Below, piece by piece: positions 34,568-45,837 of a stretch of 64,000 nucleotides of DNA. How positions within the stretch are numbered: the stretch's first letter is position 1; each line of letters starts with the position of its first letter. The position numbers were made by a program, and so were the translations under genes. Source of the stretch: Durusdinium trenchii (taxonomy: Eukaryota; Sar; Dinophyceae; Suessiales; Symbiodiniaceae); assembly GCA_963970005.1 (NCBI GenBank), contig CAXAMN010003936.1, positions 87,710-151,709 on the forward strand. Direction: 5' to 3'. The notes below the pieces were generated by a model, which saw only the letters and a list, made by a program, of their open reading frames with translations, searched no databases and was not told the DNA's origin.

Positions 34568-34851
34568 CTGGAACCCCGGGTCTTGACATACGTCGGATGA
34601 CACGGAACATGAACCTTCTCATGACCATCTTCTACAGAACCATGCATGACCAGTCGTCCCAACTGACACCAATACATTCTTTTCCAAAAGGATATAATAT
34701 ATAGTGTACGTATATATGGGTGAGTTGTCTGAGCTGACCCTGGCATTCCAAGGATGGAGCCGTTGGGTCCGGTTCTCCCACAAGGTCATGCACTCTTCAA
34801 TCTCATCGGGCGATGAGAAGAGATGACAAGAAACCTTGGAAGAGCCCAATC

Positions 34852-34938
34852 CTTCTCCACCGCATTGATGACGAGCGCCAAGCGCTTGGGGTGGCGGACT
34901 CGGAGTAGGAGTGGTAGCAGCCCATGATCAATGACTTC
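34852..34938 (-). CDS. Nested gene H, repeat exon
   Basis: 29 codons reading EVIDHGLLPLLLRVRHPKRL then ALVINAVEK, one helical-repeat unit. Acceptor TTCAG|GAAG. A GA donor (AAG|GATTGG) keeps phase with the next exon. Confidence 0.65.
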
Positions 34939-35033
34939 CTGAAGGTGCAATTAAGTCAACTTTTCGGCCATAAACAAGATGGAGCCCACGAACCCGAATG
35001 CAAACACGTTCAAAAAGCTACATATGTCCAAAT

Positions 35034-37230
35034 GACACTCTTGTAGGACACTCTTGTGGGGCACTCTTCTGGGACACTCTTGTGGGACACTCTTGTGGGA
35101 CACTCTTGTAGGAAACTCTTGTGGGTCACTCTTGTAGGACACTCTTGTGGGACACTCTTGTAGGACACTCTTGTGGGTCACTCTTGTAGGAAGCTCTTGC
35201 GGGGCACTGTTTTGGGACACTCTTGTAGGACACTCCTGCGGGACACTCTTGTAGGACACTCTTGTGGGACACTCTTGTAGGACACTCTCGTGATCCACTC
35301 TTACGGGGCACTCTTGTAGGACACTCTTGTGGGACACTCTTATAGGACACTCTTGTGGGTCACTCTTATGGGACACTCTCTTGTGAGACGCTCTCGTAGG
35401 ACACTCTTGAGAGACACTCTTGTCGGACACTCTTGTGGGTCACTCTTACAGGACACTCTTTTGGGACACTCTTGTAGGACACTCTTGTAGGACACTCTTG
35501 TGGGACACTCTTGTGGGACACTCTTGTGTGACACTCTTGTAGGAAACTCTTGCGGGACACTCTTGAGGGACACTCTTGTAGGACACTCTTGTAGGACACT
35601 CTTGTGGGACACTCTTGTGGGACACTCTTGTGGAACACTCTTACAGGACACTCTTACAGGACACTCTTGTGGGACACTCTTACGGGACACTCTCGAAGGA
35701 CACTCTTGTGGGACACTCTTGTAGGACACTCTTGTGGGTCACTCTTGTGGGAGACTCTTGTCGGGCACTCTTGTGGGACACTCTTGTGAGACACTCTCGT
35801 AGGACACTCTTGTGGGTCACTTGCAGGACACTCTTGTGGGACACTCTTGCGGGAAACTCTTGTAGGACACTCTTGTGGGACACTCTTGTGGGACACTCTT
35901 GTGGGACACTCTTGTAGAAAGTTCTTGTAGAAAACTCTTGTGGGACACTCTTGTAGGACACTCTTGTGGGACACTCTTATCGGACACTCTTGTGGGACAC
36001 TCTTGTAGGACACTCTGGTGGGACACTCTTGTAGGACACTCTTGTGGGTCACTCTTGTGGGACACTCTTGTGGGAGACTCTCGTAGGAAACTCTTGTGGG
36101 ATACTCTTGTAGGACACTCTTAAGGGACTCTTGTGAAACACTCGTGGGCACTGTTGCGGGACACTCTTGTGGGACACTCTTGTGGGACTTGTAGGACATT
36201 CTTGTGGGACACTCTTACGGGGCACTCTTGTAGGACTCTTGTGGGACACTCTTATAGGACACTTGTGGGACACTCTTACGGGACACTCTTGTAGCACACT
36301 CTTGTAGGACACTCTTGTGGTCACTCCTATGGGACACTCTTGTGGGACACTCTTGTGGGACACTCTTGTAGAACACTCTTGTAGGACACTCTTGTGGGTC
36401 ACTCTTACAGGACACCCTTGTAGGACACTCTTGTAGGACACTCTTGTGGGACACTCTTGTGGGACACTCTCTTGTGGGACACTCTCTTGTGGGACACTCT
36501 TGTGGGACACTCTTACGGGACACTCTTGTGGGACACTCTTGTGGGACACTCTGGTGGGACACTCTTGTGGGACACTCTAGTAGGAAACTCTTGCGGGACA
36601 CATTTGTGAGACACTCTTGTAGGACACTCTTGTAGGACGCTCTTGTGGGTCACTCTTACAGGACACCCTTGTAGGACACTCTTGTAGGACACTCTTGTGG
36701 GACACTCTTGTGGGACACTCTTGTGGGACACTCTTGTAGGACACTCTTGTAGGAAACTCTTCTGGGATACTCTTGTTGTAGGACACTCTTAAGGGACACT
36801 CTTGTGAGACACTCTTGTGGGACATTGTTGCGGGACACTCTTGTGGGACACTCTTGTGGGACACTCTTGTAGGACACTCTTGTGGGACACTCTTGTAGGA
36901 CACTCCGGTGGGACACTCTTGTGGGACACTCTTGTGGGACACTCTTGTAGGAAACTCTTGTGGGATACTCTTGTAGGACACTCTTGTGAGACACTCTTGT
37001 AGGACACTCTTGTGGGACACTCTTGTGGGGCACTCTTGTTGGGACACTCTTGTGGGACAGTCTTGTGGGACACTCTTGCAGGAAACTCTTGTGGGACACT
37101 CTTGTAGGACACTCTTGTGGGACACTCTTATAGGACACTCTTGTGGGACACTCTTAAGGGACACTCTTGTGAGACACTCTTGTGGGACACCGTTGCGGGA
37201 CACCATTACACGCCACTCTTGTAGGACACT
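35034..37230. repeat. 13-bp minisatellite, about 170 copies
   Basis: Near-continuous tandem array of GACACTCTTGTGG / GACACTCTTGTAG units with scattered single-base variants and a few short indels. Because 13 is not a multiple of 3, one 39-bp super-period reads through all frames, so long repetitive ORFs appear on both strands; none is likely to be a gene. It lies in the large intron of nested gene H. Confidence 0.97.
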
Positions 37231-37301
37231 CCCAATGGCACTGTGACATCGCGAACGTCGTGTCGCCACACGGTCTGCCCACACACTAGAAGCAGTCACG
37301 C

Positions 37302-37622
37302 GAGCGTTTCGTACGAGACTTCCTCCAAAAGTCACGCTTCGAGGCTGCAAGACGAGCGTTTCGTACGAGACTTCCTCCAAAAGTCAGTCAGGCGTCAAGT
37401 CTCCAAAACGAGCGTTTCCTCCAAAAGTCACACGGCAAGTCTCCAAAACGAGCGTTTCGTACGAGACTTCCTCCAAAAGTCACGTGTCAAGTCTCCAAAA
37501 CGAGCGCTTCGTACGAGACTTCCTCCAAAAGTCACACGTCAAGTCTCCAAAACGAGCGTTTCGTACGAGACTTCCTCAAAAACTCACGGGTCAACGTACG
37601 AGACTTCCTCCAAAAGTCAAGC
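37302..37622. repeat. 52-bp tandem repeat, about six copies
   Basis: Copies start with GAGCGTTTCGTACGAGACTT and include CCTCCAAAAGTCAC and CAAGTCTCCAAAAC. Spacing is 52 bp with one copy internally shortened. It abuts the 13-bp array across about 70 bp of degenerate sequence. Confidence 0.9.
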
Positions 37623-38517
37623 GGAAACACCCATCGGAGCACACACATCACGCAGCCCTGCCACGCAGTTTCGCGAGTCCAGCCCCTCCAAACAACACCC
37701 GCTCACACGCCAGTCCCAATGCGACAGCGACATTCACCTCCACCTGCACAACCTCACGATTCCCTGCGCCTGCCACGAAAATCGCACTTCCACACCTCAA
37801 AACACGCACAAACTACTGCGCCTGCCACGAAAAATGACAATATCATCTCATGTGAGCTTCCACAAAATTTACACCGCACCACACGTTTGGAATGATTTCG
37901 ACCCGTTCTGAGCACACTCCCATCCACCAAAATCGCCATTTCAGCTGAGACTTGTCACGAAAACAGAGCTTCGATGCCACACCCTGAAACGCAAATCCCA
38001 ATGGCACGGCCACATCCAAAACCCAAAAAACACGACTCCCAAAACGCTAATCCCAATGGAACTGCGCAGTAATCTGCGGATCTCACAAAACGCTGCGCCT
38101 GTGCAGCGAAATGCATCACGTTTCTTGCGCGACATGTCATTGTCATGCAAATCACAATGGAATAGCGGCGCAAACTGACACGTGACACATCCATGAAAAG
38201 TCACTTGCAAAAGCTTCCCCCAATGGCAGCGAATTTGAGACGCACCGACTACGACAAACGACGACAGACGACGAGACGACGCACGCCACGCGAACACAGC
38301 TCCAACCCCCAGACCCCCAACTATAAACGGGAACCCTTCGCTACGCGTTCGGGAAAAATTGTGGGCAATGTCCTTTCTCTAGCAGCATTAAACTGCCTAG
38401 AAGCTGCCATGTTGAAGCAGCAATCTGGGGGCCAGAAACAGATTCGCAACAAAGCCAACTCACCAAGAGAATGCCGCGGCCTATCTGATATCTTTAACCG
38501 TTTCAACGATTCAACAC
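37623..38517. other. Intronic AC-rich stretch
   Basis: Rich in CCACGAAAA, CACACC and CAATGG words with weak internal similarity, perhaps old degraded tandem repeats. No exon supported on either strand. Confidence 0.5.
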
Positions 38518-39000
38518 CCGTGTCAACCCGCTGTCCTGTGGCTCCAAAAGCAAGAAGAGAATGGTCTCCCTGACCTTGTTTGGTGCCACATGGCTCAGCA
38601 GTTCCACCATGGTGTCAGGAGATGCTCGACACACTGACAGCAAGTGGGTGGGAGGCACCCGACTCAGCATCTGAAGCAGGTTGCCTGGCTCAAGAAGATT
38701 CATGACAGCCGCCAAGGTGAGGTGCACCTCCACTTCATTCAGAAGACTGGGCAATGCACGACACAAGCACTCGCTCGAGAGGCCAAAAAGCAAGGAAGAC
38801 CAGGCCGATTTCACGGGTGCCATGGGGGCCACCGTCAAGAATCTTCGGAGGGCATTCACCTTCAAATGCTTCATTAGGCGAAGCGCTGCTGTGGGCCGCT
38901 GCGAGCTGACCACTGCCAAGTGGGGGTAGTCTTTGAGGATGCACAGCAGCGAACAAATACCAAACGTCGAGTTGTCTGACCAGCACCAGGTGCTGAGGGG
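38518..39000 (-). CDS. Nested gene H, large helical-repeat exon
   Basis: 161 codons of leucine-rich helical sequence, for example LMKHLKVNALRRFLTVAP, LLNEVEVHLTLAAVMNLL, LQMLSRVPPTHLLSV and LLSHVAPNKVRETILFLL. The recurring LL..(V/L)(A/P)P..L pattern every 30-40 residues looks like a solenoid of HEAT- or ARM-like helices, probably a scaffold or adaptor. Acceptor CCAG|CCCC is likely but not certain; donor CGG|GTGTTG. No catalytic motif seen. Confidence 0.65.
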
Positions 39001-39262
39001 CTGGCAACAGGACATGCAGGCAGTGAAGCTATGAAAAGGCAGCCATGGCTTGTCGGATCCTGGGCGGCAGGTACTTTATTTAATCTGATTTGGAACGATT
39101 GGTGGGTTTTTCTAGGTCATAAATGGCTCACTTGCGGCACCAGTCCTCAAGAGGGTGCTTCGACGAACATGAACCGCGCGGACGCTTCCAGAAGCGGGAG
39201 ATGTGTCGTTCTGATAGGCTTGCGGATATCAAATATGAAGTAGGTATCTCTGAGAATCGTAC

Positions 39263-39343
39263 CTGCCGGTGCTGACGAAAAGGGACTGCAGGTTGAACAT
39301 GGCGGCAAAATGTGGCAAATGATTGCCATGGGGCAATGCAAAT
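39263..39343 (-). CDS. Nested gene H, exon-like segment 3
   Basis: Reads LPHFAAMFNLQSLFVSTG with donor AG|GTACGA. Phase does not match its neighbours as drawn, so boundaries or assignment may be wrong. Confidence 0.4.
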
Positions 39344-39413
39344 CTTTCAGAAGTAAGTCTCCCAACAAGCCCCCGCAGAAGTCAGGAGGCCTTGATTGGA
39401 TGAACTATTTAAC

Positions 39414-39488
39414 AAGAACAGCCATCCCCACAAAGATCAAAACGTCCAACATGCTCTCAAGGCGTTCTCGGTGCCTCGTGAAGCACTC
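39414..39488 (-). CDS. Nested gene H, exon-like segment 2
   Basis: 25 codons with ECFTRHRERLESMLDVLIFV after a strong polypyrimidine acceptor (CTCTTCTCGCCTCAG|GAGT). Amphipathic then hydrophobic helix. Donor CTT|GTTAAA. Confidence 0.5.
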
Positions 39489-39527
39489 CTGAGGCGAGAA
39501 GAGAAACAACACAAAAAATCCGCTCAC

Positions 39528-39661
39528 CTGGCCAAATCATCGGCGGCTTCCATGGACCTCTTCTGACAACGGCAAATGCCCAAATGAACCTGGACGGTGG
39601 AGTCAGTGGAGCTTTCATGGCACTTGGCCATGGACTCTTGGAGGATTTGTGTTGTTTGGAT
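39528..39661 (-). CDS. Nested gene H, exon-like segment 1
   Basis: Reads QESMAKCHESSTDSTVQVHL then CQKRSMEAADDLA, ending at consensus donor AG|GTGAGC (or a GC donor five bases earlier that fits the next exon's phase). The 5' end is approximate. Confidence 0.45.
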
Positions 39662-40013
39662 CCATGAATGAGAGGGTTCATTCAAAGATATTCAAAGGCC
39701 AAAAAATTCTGTCTCCAAACACCAAGCCTGGTGAACCAATTGGGTTTGCCTGGGACATAGAACGGGGAAGAACGGGGACGAGCTAGCCTTCGCTGGTCTT
39801 CGTCTCCAGAAGCATGCATATATGATCCATAGAAGTGTGTCGACCTGTATGTTGCACCAGAAAAATCAACCCCTAAATAGACAAACAAGATCAAACACAG
39901 TAATTAGATCTTCTCGTGGCAAAAGCTGCAACATGGTTTCTACCGTATGACATTGCGTTCAATTCAACACATCAAATATCAAAACAACACCCCAATGGCT
40001 ATTCCGCCTTTGC

Positions 40014-40042
40014 GAGGTCCCGCAGGTTGAACGTGTAGTGAC
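40014..40042 (-). CDS. Dynein exon: HYTFNLRDL
   Basis: 29 nt coding HYTFNLRDL, an invariant block following LPTPAKS. Acceptor TTCAG|GTCA, donor CTC|GCAAAG (GC type), phase 0. An exon of about 20 residues expected between this and the WAHEAHRV exon was not located. Confidence 0.93.
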
Positions 40043-40640
40043 CTGAATCGATCGATGGAGAAAACACCGACCTACGTGTGCGCCGGGTTTCACTCACATC
40101 AGGCGGGTTGGCGCAAATGCCAAACCCAAGAAGTCACTGCATGTTCGCTAAGTCAATGTAGACTCCTTGATTCAAACATATTGAAACTATATAGCCCACC
40201 CATATTTGGATGCGCACCTGGGAAAACCTCTTCATATGGGGTTTCTTGATCAAGAGTCTACACATGATGGGGCCTGGGATTTCTCCTGCAAAAGTGGGGA
40301 GCTTGATGGAGCTTGAGACCCTCCAGAAACACAACGTTCAATCATCACCCCTCCACTAGCCAATGACCTCAAGCAAGAACAATAGCGACCGCATGAAACA
40401 TGGAGATCCATCTGACCAAGCCAGAACGAATGTATCTCGCTGCACGCGTGGGAAGCTGTGGACACGCACGAGCATAATCAAGCATAACATGGTTTTGATA
40501 CTTCTCCTATATAGCGGTGCAATTGGCAGCTTTGGCTTGAATATGCTTGAATAATTCAGGGTAATCAAGAAGAATCAGTTCTTGCAAAGTTTCAGGACGC
40601 TTCAGTTGCTGACAGGTCCTCCGGAAGACAGGCTCCCGGC

Positions 40641-40677
40641 TCTTTGCGGGGGTCGGAAGCATCTCAGCCGACATGTC
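40641..40677 (-). CDS. Dynein exon: LPTPAKS
   Basis: 12 codons reading DMSAEMLPTPAK, the family ..FLPTPAKSHY block at the end of AAA3. Donor A|GCCGGG (GC type) leaves one base that joins GT of the next exon to restore serine. Acceptor CCAG|GACA. Confidence 0.9.
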
Positions 40678-41483
40678 CTGGACCCCGGTCCGAGGTGGCA
40701 ATTAGAATATACAAAGAAAGTAACATGTATGTTTCTAACATCGTCGAGGGTTCCAAGTTAGCGTGAAGTGAAGTAAACTTAGCGTGAAGTGTTCCAAGTT
40801 CGGAAAAGATCGTAGCGACTTCGAGGGTTCAACATCGCTGCTGTATACAGCAGCTGTTGGCTGAGGACACAGTGAACATCATGCCAACAACTGAAGTGTC
40901 AAGATTCACAAAATGACCACAGTCAGTACCAAAGGACACACTCTGGTACTCACTCTGGTGTATTCTGGTGTCTCTGCAAGCATCCCAGTGGTGAAGAACT
41001 ATAACCAGCTGAGTCAGTTCGCCTCGGGCCACAAGCCCTCTGAAGAGGGCTCCTCAGCTCACCCGATCGACCACGCCCGCGGAGCGCTGGTGCCTCGTAG
41101 AGTTGGATCGTGGACTTCACGACCTGGACGGATCCGCGCGAAGCGCGGAAAGCGGGGAGGCCGCTGGGGAGGAGGCCGCGCAGGGTTCAAAGGAGACCTG
41201 ACATCGGCCTGGGACAACAGCAAGGCCTGATGGTCCTTCTTCCTCGGGATTCGTAACCACAAGGCTGCTAAGGGATAGGTCTTTCAAGGGATATGTGGCT
41301 ATGCATTAGTTTCCCACAAGACGCATGAACAACAAAGACCCGTTGGTGCTTTCAGTGTTAAGTCTTTGCAACTTGATTCTTTCCTCCTCAACAGCTCTTT
41401 AACGACCAGAACTTGTTCTGATTCATTACATTTGCTCTTAGCCCTAGCTCCCTAGCTGACACCGAGAGCCCGGTTTAAGAACA

Positions 41484-41552
41484 CACACACCACACACACA
41501 CACACACAACATACAAACGCACACACACACACCCCACACACACACACACAAC
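41484..41552. repeat. CA microsatellite
   Basis: Interrupted (AC)n run. No exon is supported between the dynein exons at 41.8 and 40.7 kb other than an expected small one not found. Confidence 0.9.
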
Positions 41553-41823
41553 CCGACCATCACCTCGGAGTTTGACGACACTCCCTTGCCAAATCTGATC
41601 GCCTTCCTGCCACTTAATTGTGGACTCTTGATTTAAACTGACCCCCGCATCATGGATTGAACAACTTCTTCACATGTTCTTTTTCAGAACAGGGGACTGT
41701 GGTATATGAGAAACAAGAAAAAGTGTACTACCACAGTCCCCAGCTCTCTTTTTTCTCCTACATTACCTTAGGACTCACATATTGAACTTCGAGCGGCCGC
41801 ATTGGCCACGCCGGCCACGGCAC

Positions 41824-41867
41824 CAGGAAAGCGCCCCAGGAACCACTGCATGATGGTCTGGAAAATC
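41824..41867 (-). CDS. Dynein exon: AAA3 IF..I...HF helix
   Basis: Reads IFQTIMQWFLGRF, matching the helix after the RHFN block (IF..I..W.F...F). Acceptor TTCAG|GATT. The donor is uncertain; G|GTGCCG is used here. One further exon is expected before the LPTPAK exon. Confidence 0.72.
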
Positions 41868-42765
41868 CTGAACGAAGCCGGAAAGTTCCCGAGAAACATC
41901 TATTCTAGAAACTCATCGCCCTGTCCATTCTAGAGCGGGAGGTCCTGAGAGTCATTTTATAGATGTGAAATGGTGGTCCCAACCCGCAGGGCAGATAGAA
42001 ACTCTAATTCTCTCCCTCTCTCCCTCTCTATCGACGCTATCAAGCCCTATCAATCTCTATCGACTCTATCAGGACAAAGGTTGGTGGGCTTATACCCAAC
42101 CCACTGCAGCGTCTGAGTGAAAATGGCACATCCTTGTTCTCAAAGGATGGTTATCGCCTGCACGTGCAACAGATCGCACCTCCATTGGTCCATTCCATAG
42201 GTAGCTCTAGCACTTCTCAGAAGAATGAAGCACCGTATTTGCAATAAGTGATAACCACTGTGACAGATGAGCTTGACTCTCGAGTCTGGAGTTGCTTTTT
42301 CTTGCTTGGCTGCCTTGGCTCCAGCTGAATCATGACAGCCCCATGCTTCAACGTGGAGGGTCCGGCGATGTCCGGCTATACTACTAGGTTCAAGTCAAGG
42401 GACGTGGAACGGTCCACGCTGCATGTCAAGGGACGTGCGCAAATGGCCGGAACTTCCCCTGACCATCCATAAACCAATGGACCTAGGGGACTGAGACCAA
42501 GCATTGGGGTGACCGAGAATTGCACTCTCTCAGTCTCTCTCAACTCCTCTGCAAGCTCTCTTGCTCGAAGGGCGTGACCTCACTGGACTTGATAGTCAGT
42601 CTCAATATGTCAAAAGTAACATATTGACACTAATTAATAGAGCACGCACGTCACCCAAGAAGCATCTGCCGGGTCATGTTGGGTGGACAAAAACACGGGT
42701 TTGGAAGAGTTCACAGTTGATCATGTGACCAAGCAGCGCCTTCGGGGTGGTGCTTTGAGACTTAC

Positions 42766-42788
42766 ATCACACAGATCCGGGTATCCGC
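42766..42788 (-). CDS. Dynein micro-exon: AAA3 small helix
   Basis: 23 nt coding ADTRICV plus the first two bases of a methionine. Acceptor AGAG|GCGG, strong donor AT|GTAAGT. Phase fits both neighbours and yields NLFFADTRICVMIFQTIM, comparable to the family AFED..L..IF..I. Short, so less certain. Confidence 0.6.
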
Positions 42789-42967
42789 CTCTTTAGTGGT
42801 CAAGCCAAGCCCATCGAAAAGGGCTTAAAGGCTAGCTGAACAGATAGTAAGTAGATACACATGGCATTCATATAATCACATCATACCATACCAGTATCAC
42901 CAATTGGCATGGTGTTGGCCCACTGAACTTTCTATACCACTCTCTCGGAGTCCCCTCAGCCGCAGGC

Positions 42968-43013
42968 AAAAAAGAGGTTGAAGTGTCGCTGAAACCGCCC
43001 AGTCAGGAAAGGC
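42968..43013 (-). CDS. Dynein exon: AAA3 TGRFQRHFN
   Basis: 15 codons reading PFLTGRFQRHFNLFF, the conserved T.RF.RHFN block. Acceptor TCAG|GCCT, donor TTT|GCCTGC (GC type), phase 0 at the 3' end. Confidence 0.93.
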
Positions 43014-43703
43014 CTGATCCGTCCCGTCACGCGCGAGGAGCGAGCACATGGGCCGAGGGCCTTCTTGGTTCCATACGGGTGTTGTGCATGCACTGCATGA
43101 AGAAACTCTGAAACCCAGCTGAACTTCTTCAGAACAAGCAGAAATGTGTGGGCATAATATGTGCAAATGGTAGGAGAAGTATTGCAACCTTCAGCATGTT
43201 GTTGTCAGAGGGATCGCTTGTGTGGTTGAAAGATGTTGACAAGCGGGAAAGGGCCTAGCCTCTCCCAGTTCCCAGCCCACAGCTGTGGGTCTGGGCAATA
43301 GCTATTGCTATCCGTAACGTGGTTGCAATGTAAGGAACCGGGGGTGAGTAAAAGAAACTTAGTACTGCAGGCACTTACTACGAACACACTGGCGTTGCAA
43401 ATCATACTACTGAAAAACATTGAAGGGACAAATGCTGGTGGGATAAAGGATGAAAGCGTGATTAACCTGCATCTTTGCGTGCCAAAAGGGCTGAGTTCTC
43501 AGAACAAGGCCGCCTTGCAACGGTGGTCATTAACATGTCATTAAGATATTAGACATGGAAATATGATCCCTTCGTAAAGGAAGGTGGTTCTGAAAAGGCT
43601 CCTATACATGGATGACCGGTCAGTAGATCATATATTCATATGTTCTTCATGGCCCACTGCTCGGGTTCATGCCGCTCAGTGAACAAACCGTCGGCCCCCC
43701 GGC

Positions 43704-43742
43704 CGCCCAGCCCCTGGTGGGCCCATGGCGCCGATAAAGATC
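43704..43742 (-). CDS. Dynein exon: AAA3 sensor 1 GAMGPPGAG
   Basis: 12 codons reading IFIGAMGPPGAG. The family has AMGPPGGGR; here the second glycine of GGG is alanine. Acceptor TGAG|GATC, donor CG|GCCGGG (GC type); CG plus the next G restores the arginine. Confidence 0.94.
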
Positions 43743-44500
43743 CTCAGCTCGTTCGTTCCGTTCGACCGTTGGACCGGGCCGAAGCGATCCCATGGAGCGA
43801 TTTCCCTGGTCCAAAACCATTGAGTCCTCTAGCACCCAGTGGTTTTCTGATGGCTTTGGGGGTCCATGTACTCCTCTGGTCGTTTAGGGCTGCATAGATC
43901 ATCCTGAAAGGACGACCCCTCCAAGCACCTCCCACTGTTAGGTCGGTGAACATTCCCTTAGTGACTGGTTTGGCGGGAGCCCGATGGAGCCCGTGCACCG
44001 CCGGTGGTCTTGGCAGGTGGGCCCCTCGCCCTCGATTCGGAGGGTCAGACTCTGGCAGGAAAGGAAGATGAGCAGTGAGGAGGGACAGTGGAAGAATACA
44101 TGGAGTGAGATGTCAAATGATGTCAAGTGTTTTTCCACTGGTGGTACTAACATGATCATACTAGAGGTTGCACTCAAAGAAGGGCCAGCTGTTTCCAATG
44201 CATACAGCACACTGCATGTTCGACGCATCGACTCCAGACCTTGTGAAATTTGAAATGGTGGGAACTAACCCTCGTTCTTGGGAAAAAAGATGTTTCCAAT
44301 GCTAAACACCTTACATACCCTAATGTCCCCTCCTCCAAGAGCAACTTGATTTCTTTCCAAGCTGTCAAGTTAAGACCCCTCAACTCTATTCCCCTCACTT
44401 GATCTGCTCAGTGTACTTCCCAGCATTGCCACCCAATCGCAAGCCACTCAACCATGAACATGTACCACCGCCTCGTTGGGCCGCGGCTTGGGCGCCGGGC

Positions 44501-44538
44501 AGATCCACCAGGTTGCGGAACTCGGCGCTCTTGCGGTC
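44501..44538 (-). CDS. Dynein exon: AAA3 before sensor 1
   Basis: 12 codons plus two bases, DRKSAEFRNLVD, the segment before the A.MGPPGGGR loop. Acceptor TCAG|GACC, donor CT|GCCCGG (GC type). Joined to the next exon it reads LVDLIFIGAMGPP. Confidence 0.88.
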
Positions 44539-44927
44539 CTGAGGATCGGTTGGATCGGTGGGGAGTTGCCCCCCCCCCCCCCGAGCGGAGCGGAGCCACA
44601 AGACCAGGATGAGGATGGATGACTGATCCGAATGAAACGCATCGATGAAATGCACCAGGATGGGTGCCAATGCTCCGATCTAACATCCGATCTAACATCT
44701 GTATGCTCGTTACGTCACATGGTTGCTGAAAACCACTTGAACAGACGTCCTCAACGAACAGAGCCTGTTTTTCGCTGCTTTCAAGGAACAGGCTCGAAAA
44801 GGATCGAAAAGGTATATAGAGATGGTGACGTGTGATGAAGTGGTGGTGATGACATATGAATTGCAGGACTAATAAACACAAAACAGGTTCCGACCTGCAC
44901 AAAAAAGTGCTTCAACATTGCTGAGAC

Positions 44928-44951
44928 CTTGACGTACCAGCCGCTGGTGTC
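44928..44951 (-). CDS. Dynein micro-exon: AAA3 GWY
   Basis: Only 24 nt, eight codons DTSGWYVK, matching D.GGWYD.K. Acceptor TCAG|GACA, donor AAG|GTCTCA, phase 0. Supported by continuity with both neighbouring exons (QWM-DTSGWYVK-DRKSAEF). Confidence 0.8.
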
Positions 44952-45113
44952 CTGAGTGCCGCCAACTGGTTGCCAACATCTCTCGAACGCAACGAGATGC
45001 AACGATGCCTTTGTAAACAAGTCGCCGTTTGCAAATCCATGCTCATGCCTTACTGCAGGTGTTCTCGACACCGCAGTTCCACCTCTTATCCGTTCCACAC
45101 CGAGGCCACCGGC

Positions 45114-45161
45114 CATCCACTGACGGAGCAGCTCAATGGGAGGTTGCGCACCATACTTCTC
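45114..45161 (-). CDS. Dynein exon: AAA3 YGAQPPIELLRQW
   Basis: 16 codons containing KYGAQPPIELLRQWM, an almost invariant AAA3 stretch. Acceptor TCAG|GAGA, donor ATG|GCCGGT (GC type), phase 0. Confidence 0.95.
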
Positions 45162-45269
45162 CTGATTCCGCCCAGTTGGAACGGCGGTTTTCTCCGGTTG
45201 GGCATGGTTGAGCGTCGGTTTGGTCGACTAGTTCGCGCAAAACGTGTTGGGAACCGGTACGTGGCGGTC

Positions 45270-45309
45270 CTTCGCCGGCATGTTCATGTCGTCGATGAAG
45301 AGCAAGCAC
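45270..45309 (-). CDS. Dynein exon: AAA3 Walker B
   Basis: 13 codons reading CLLFIDDMNMPAK, the AAA3 Walker B (hhhhDD.NMP). Acceptor CAAG|GTGC. Donor AAG|GACCGC is a GA site: using it gives NMPAK-EKYGAQPP with family-exact length, while the nearest in-frame GT adds three residues. Confidence 0.94.
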
Positions 45310-45572
45310 CTTGAAGGGACGAGCTGCTCTGTGGGAAGTTTGGTAATTGGTCCATTGCAAACCTGTGTCCAACGTGATGGTAAGGATGAATTTGAGCAAC
45401 ATACGTGCCCGCATACACAATCGCACCATGGACAGAAATAAAACAAAATAAAACCATCAACGAGGGCATCCTGCACCAAACGCCGCGTCTCACTTTTCAA
45501 GCGGCGGCTGCGGCGGCAGTATGTCACGGTCTCCAGTACACCGAGAAACGGAAAACGGGCCGAGTCGGGCGC

Positions 45573-45637
45573 CTCTTTCCAAAGGGTGGGCCAAAGGTGC
45601 CCTTCTTTCGCTTGTCCAGCTTTCCATCAATGATGTC
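45573..45637 (-). CDS. Dynein exon: AAA3, LDKRKKGTFGPP
   Basis: 21 codons containing GKLDKRKKGTFGPPFGK, the conserved KLDKRRKG.FGPP.GK segment leading to Walker B. Acceptor TGAG|GACA, donor AG|GCGCCC (GC type). The split arginine codon is completed by the next exon. Confidence 0.93.
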
Positions 45638-45837
45638 CTCACAACTGAAACGTCCCAAATCCAACCCCCGACAAAAGTGGAAGGCGGCCTGTCAGAACCC
45701 AAAATTTCATTACGTGAGAATGCATGGTGGGTCGAATCTTGGGGAACTCGGTTGGCCCGTGAAACGTGAAAAAACACAAAGCGACGTGGCAAAGCGTGGG
45801 ACACGCGAGTGATTGTACGCTGGTAGGCGGTGGCTGG

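Noticed and set aside
35034-37380. Long ORFs up to 267 codons reading MGHSCGTLLWDTLVG or SVPQECPTRVSHK repeats.
   Set aside because: They are direct consequences of the 13-bp minisatellite and are open on both strands in several frames.
40507-40640. Continuation of the LPTPAK frame (REPVFRRTCQQLKRPETLQE).
   Set aside because: Dynein continues with HYTFNLRD from an exon at 40042 through a GC donor after PAK, so this open stretch is intron.
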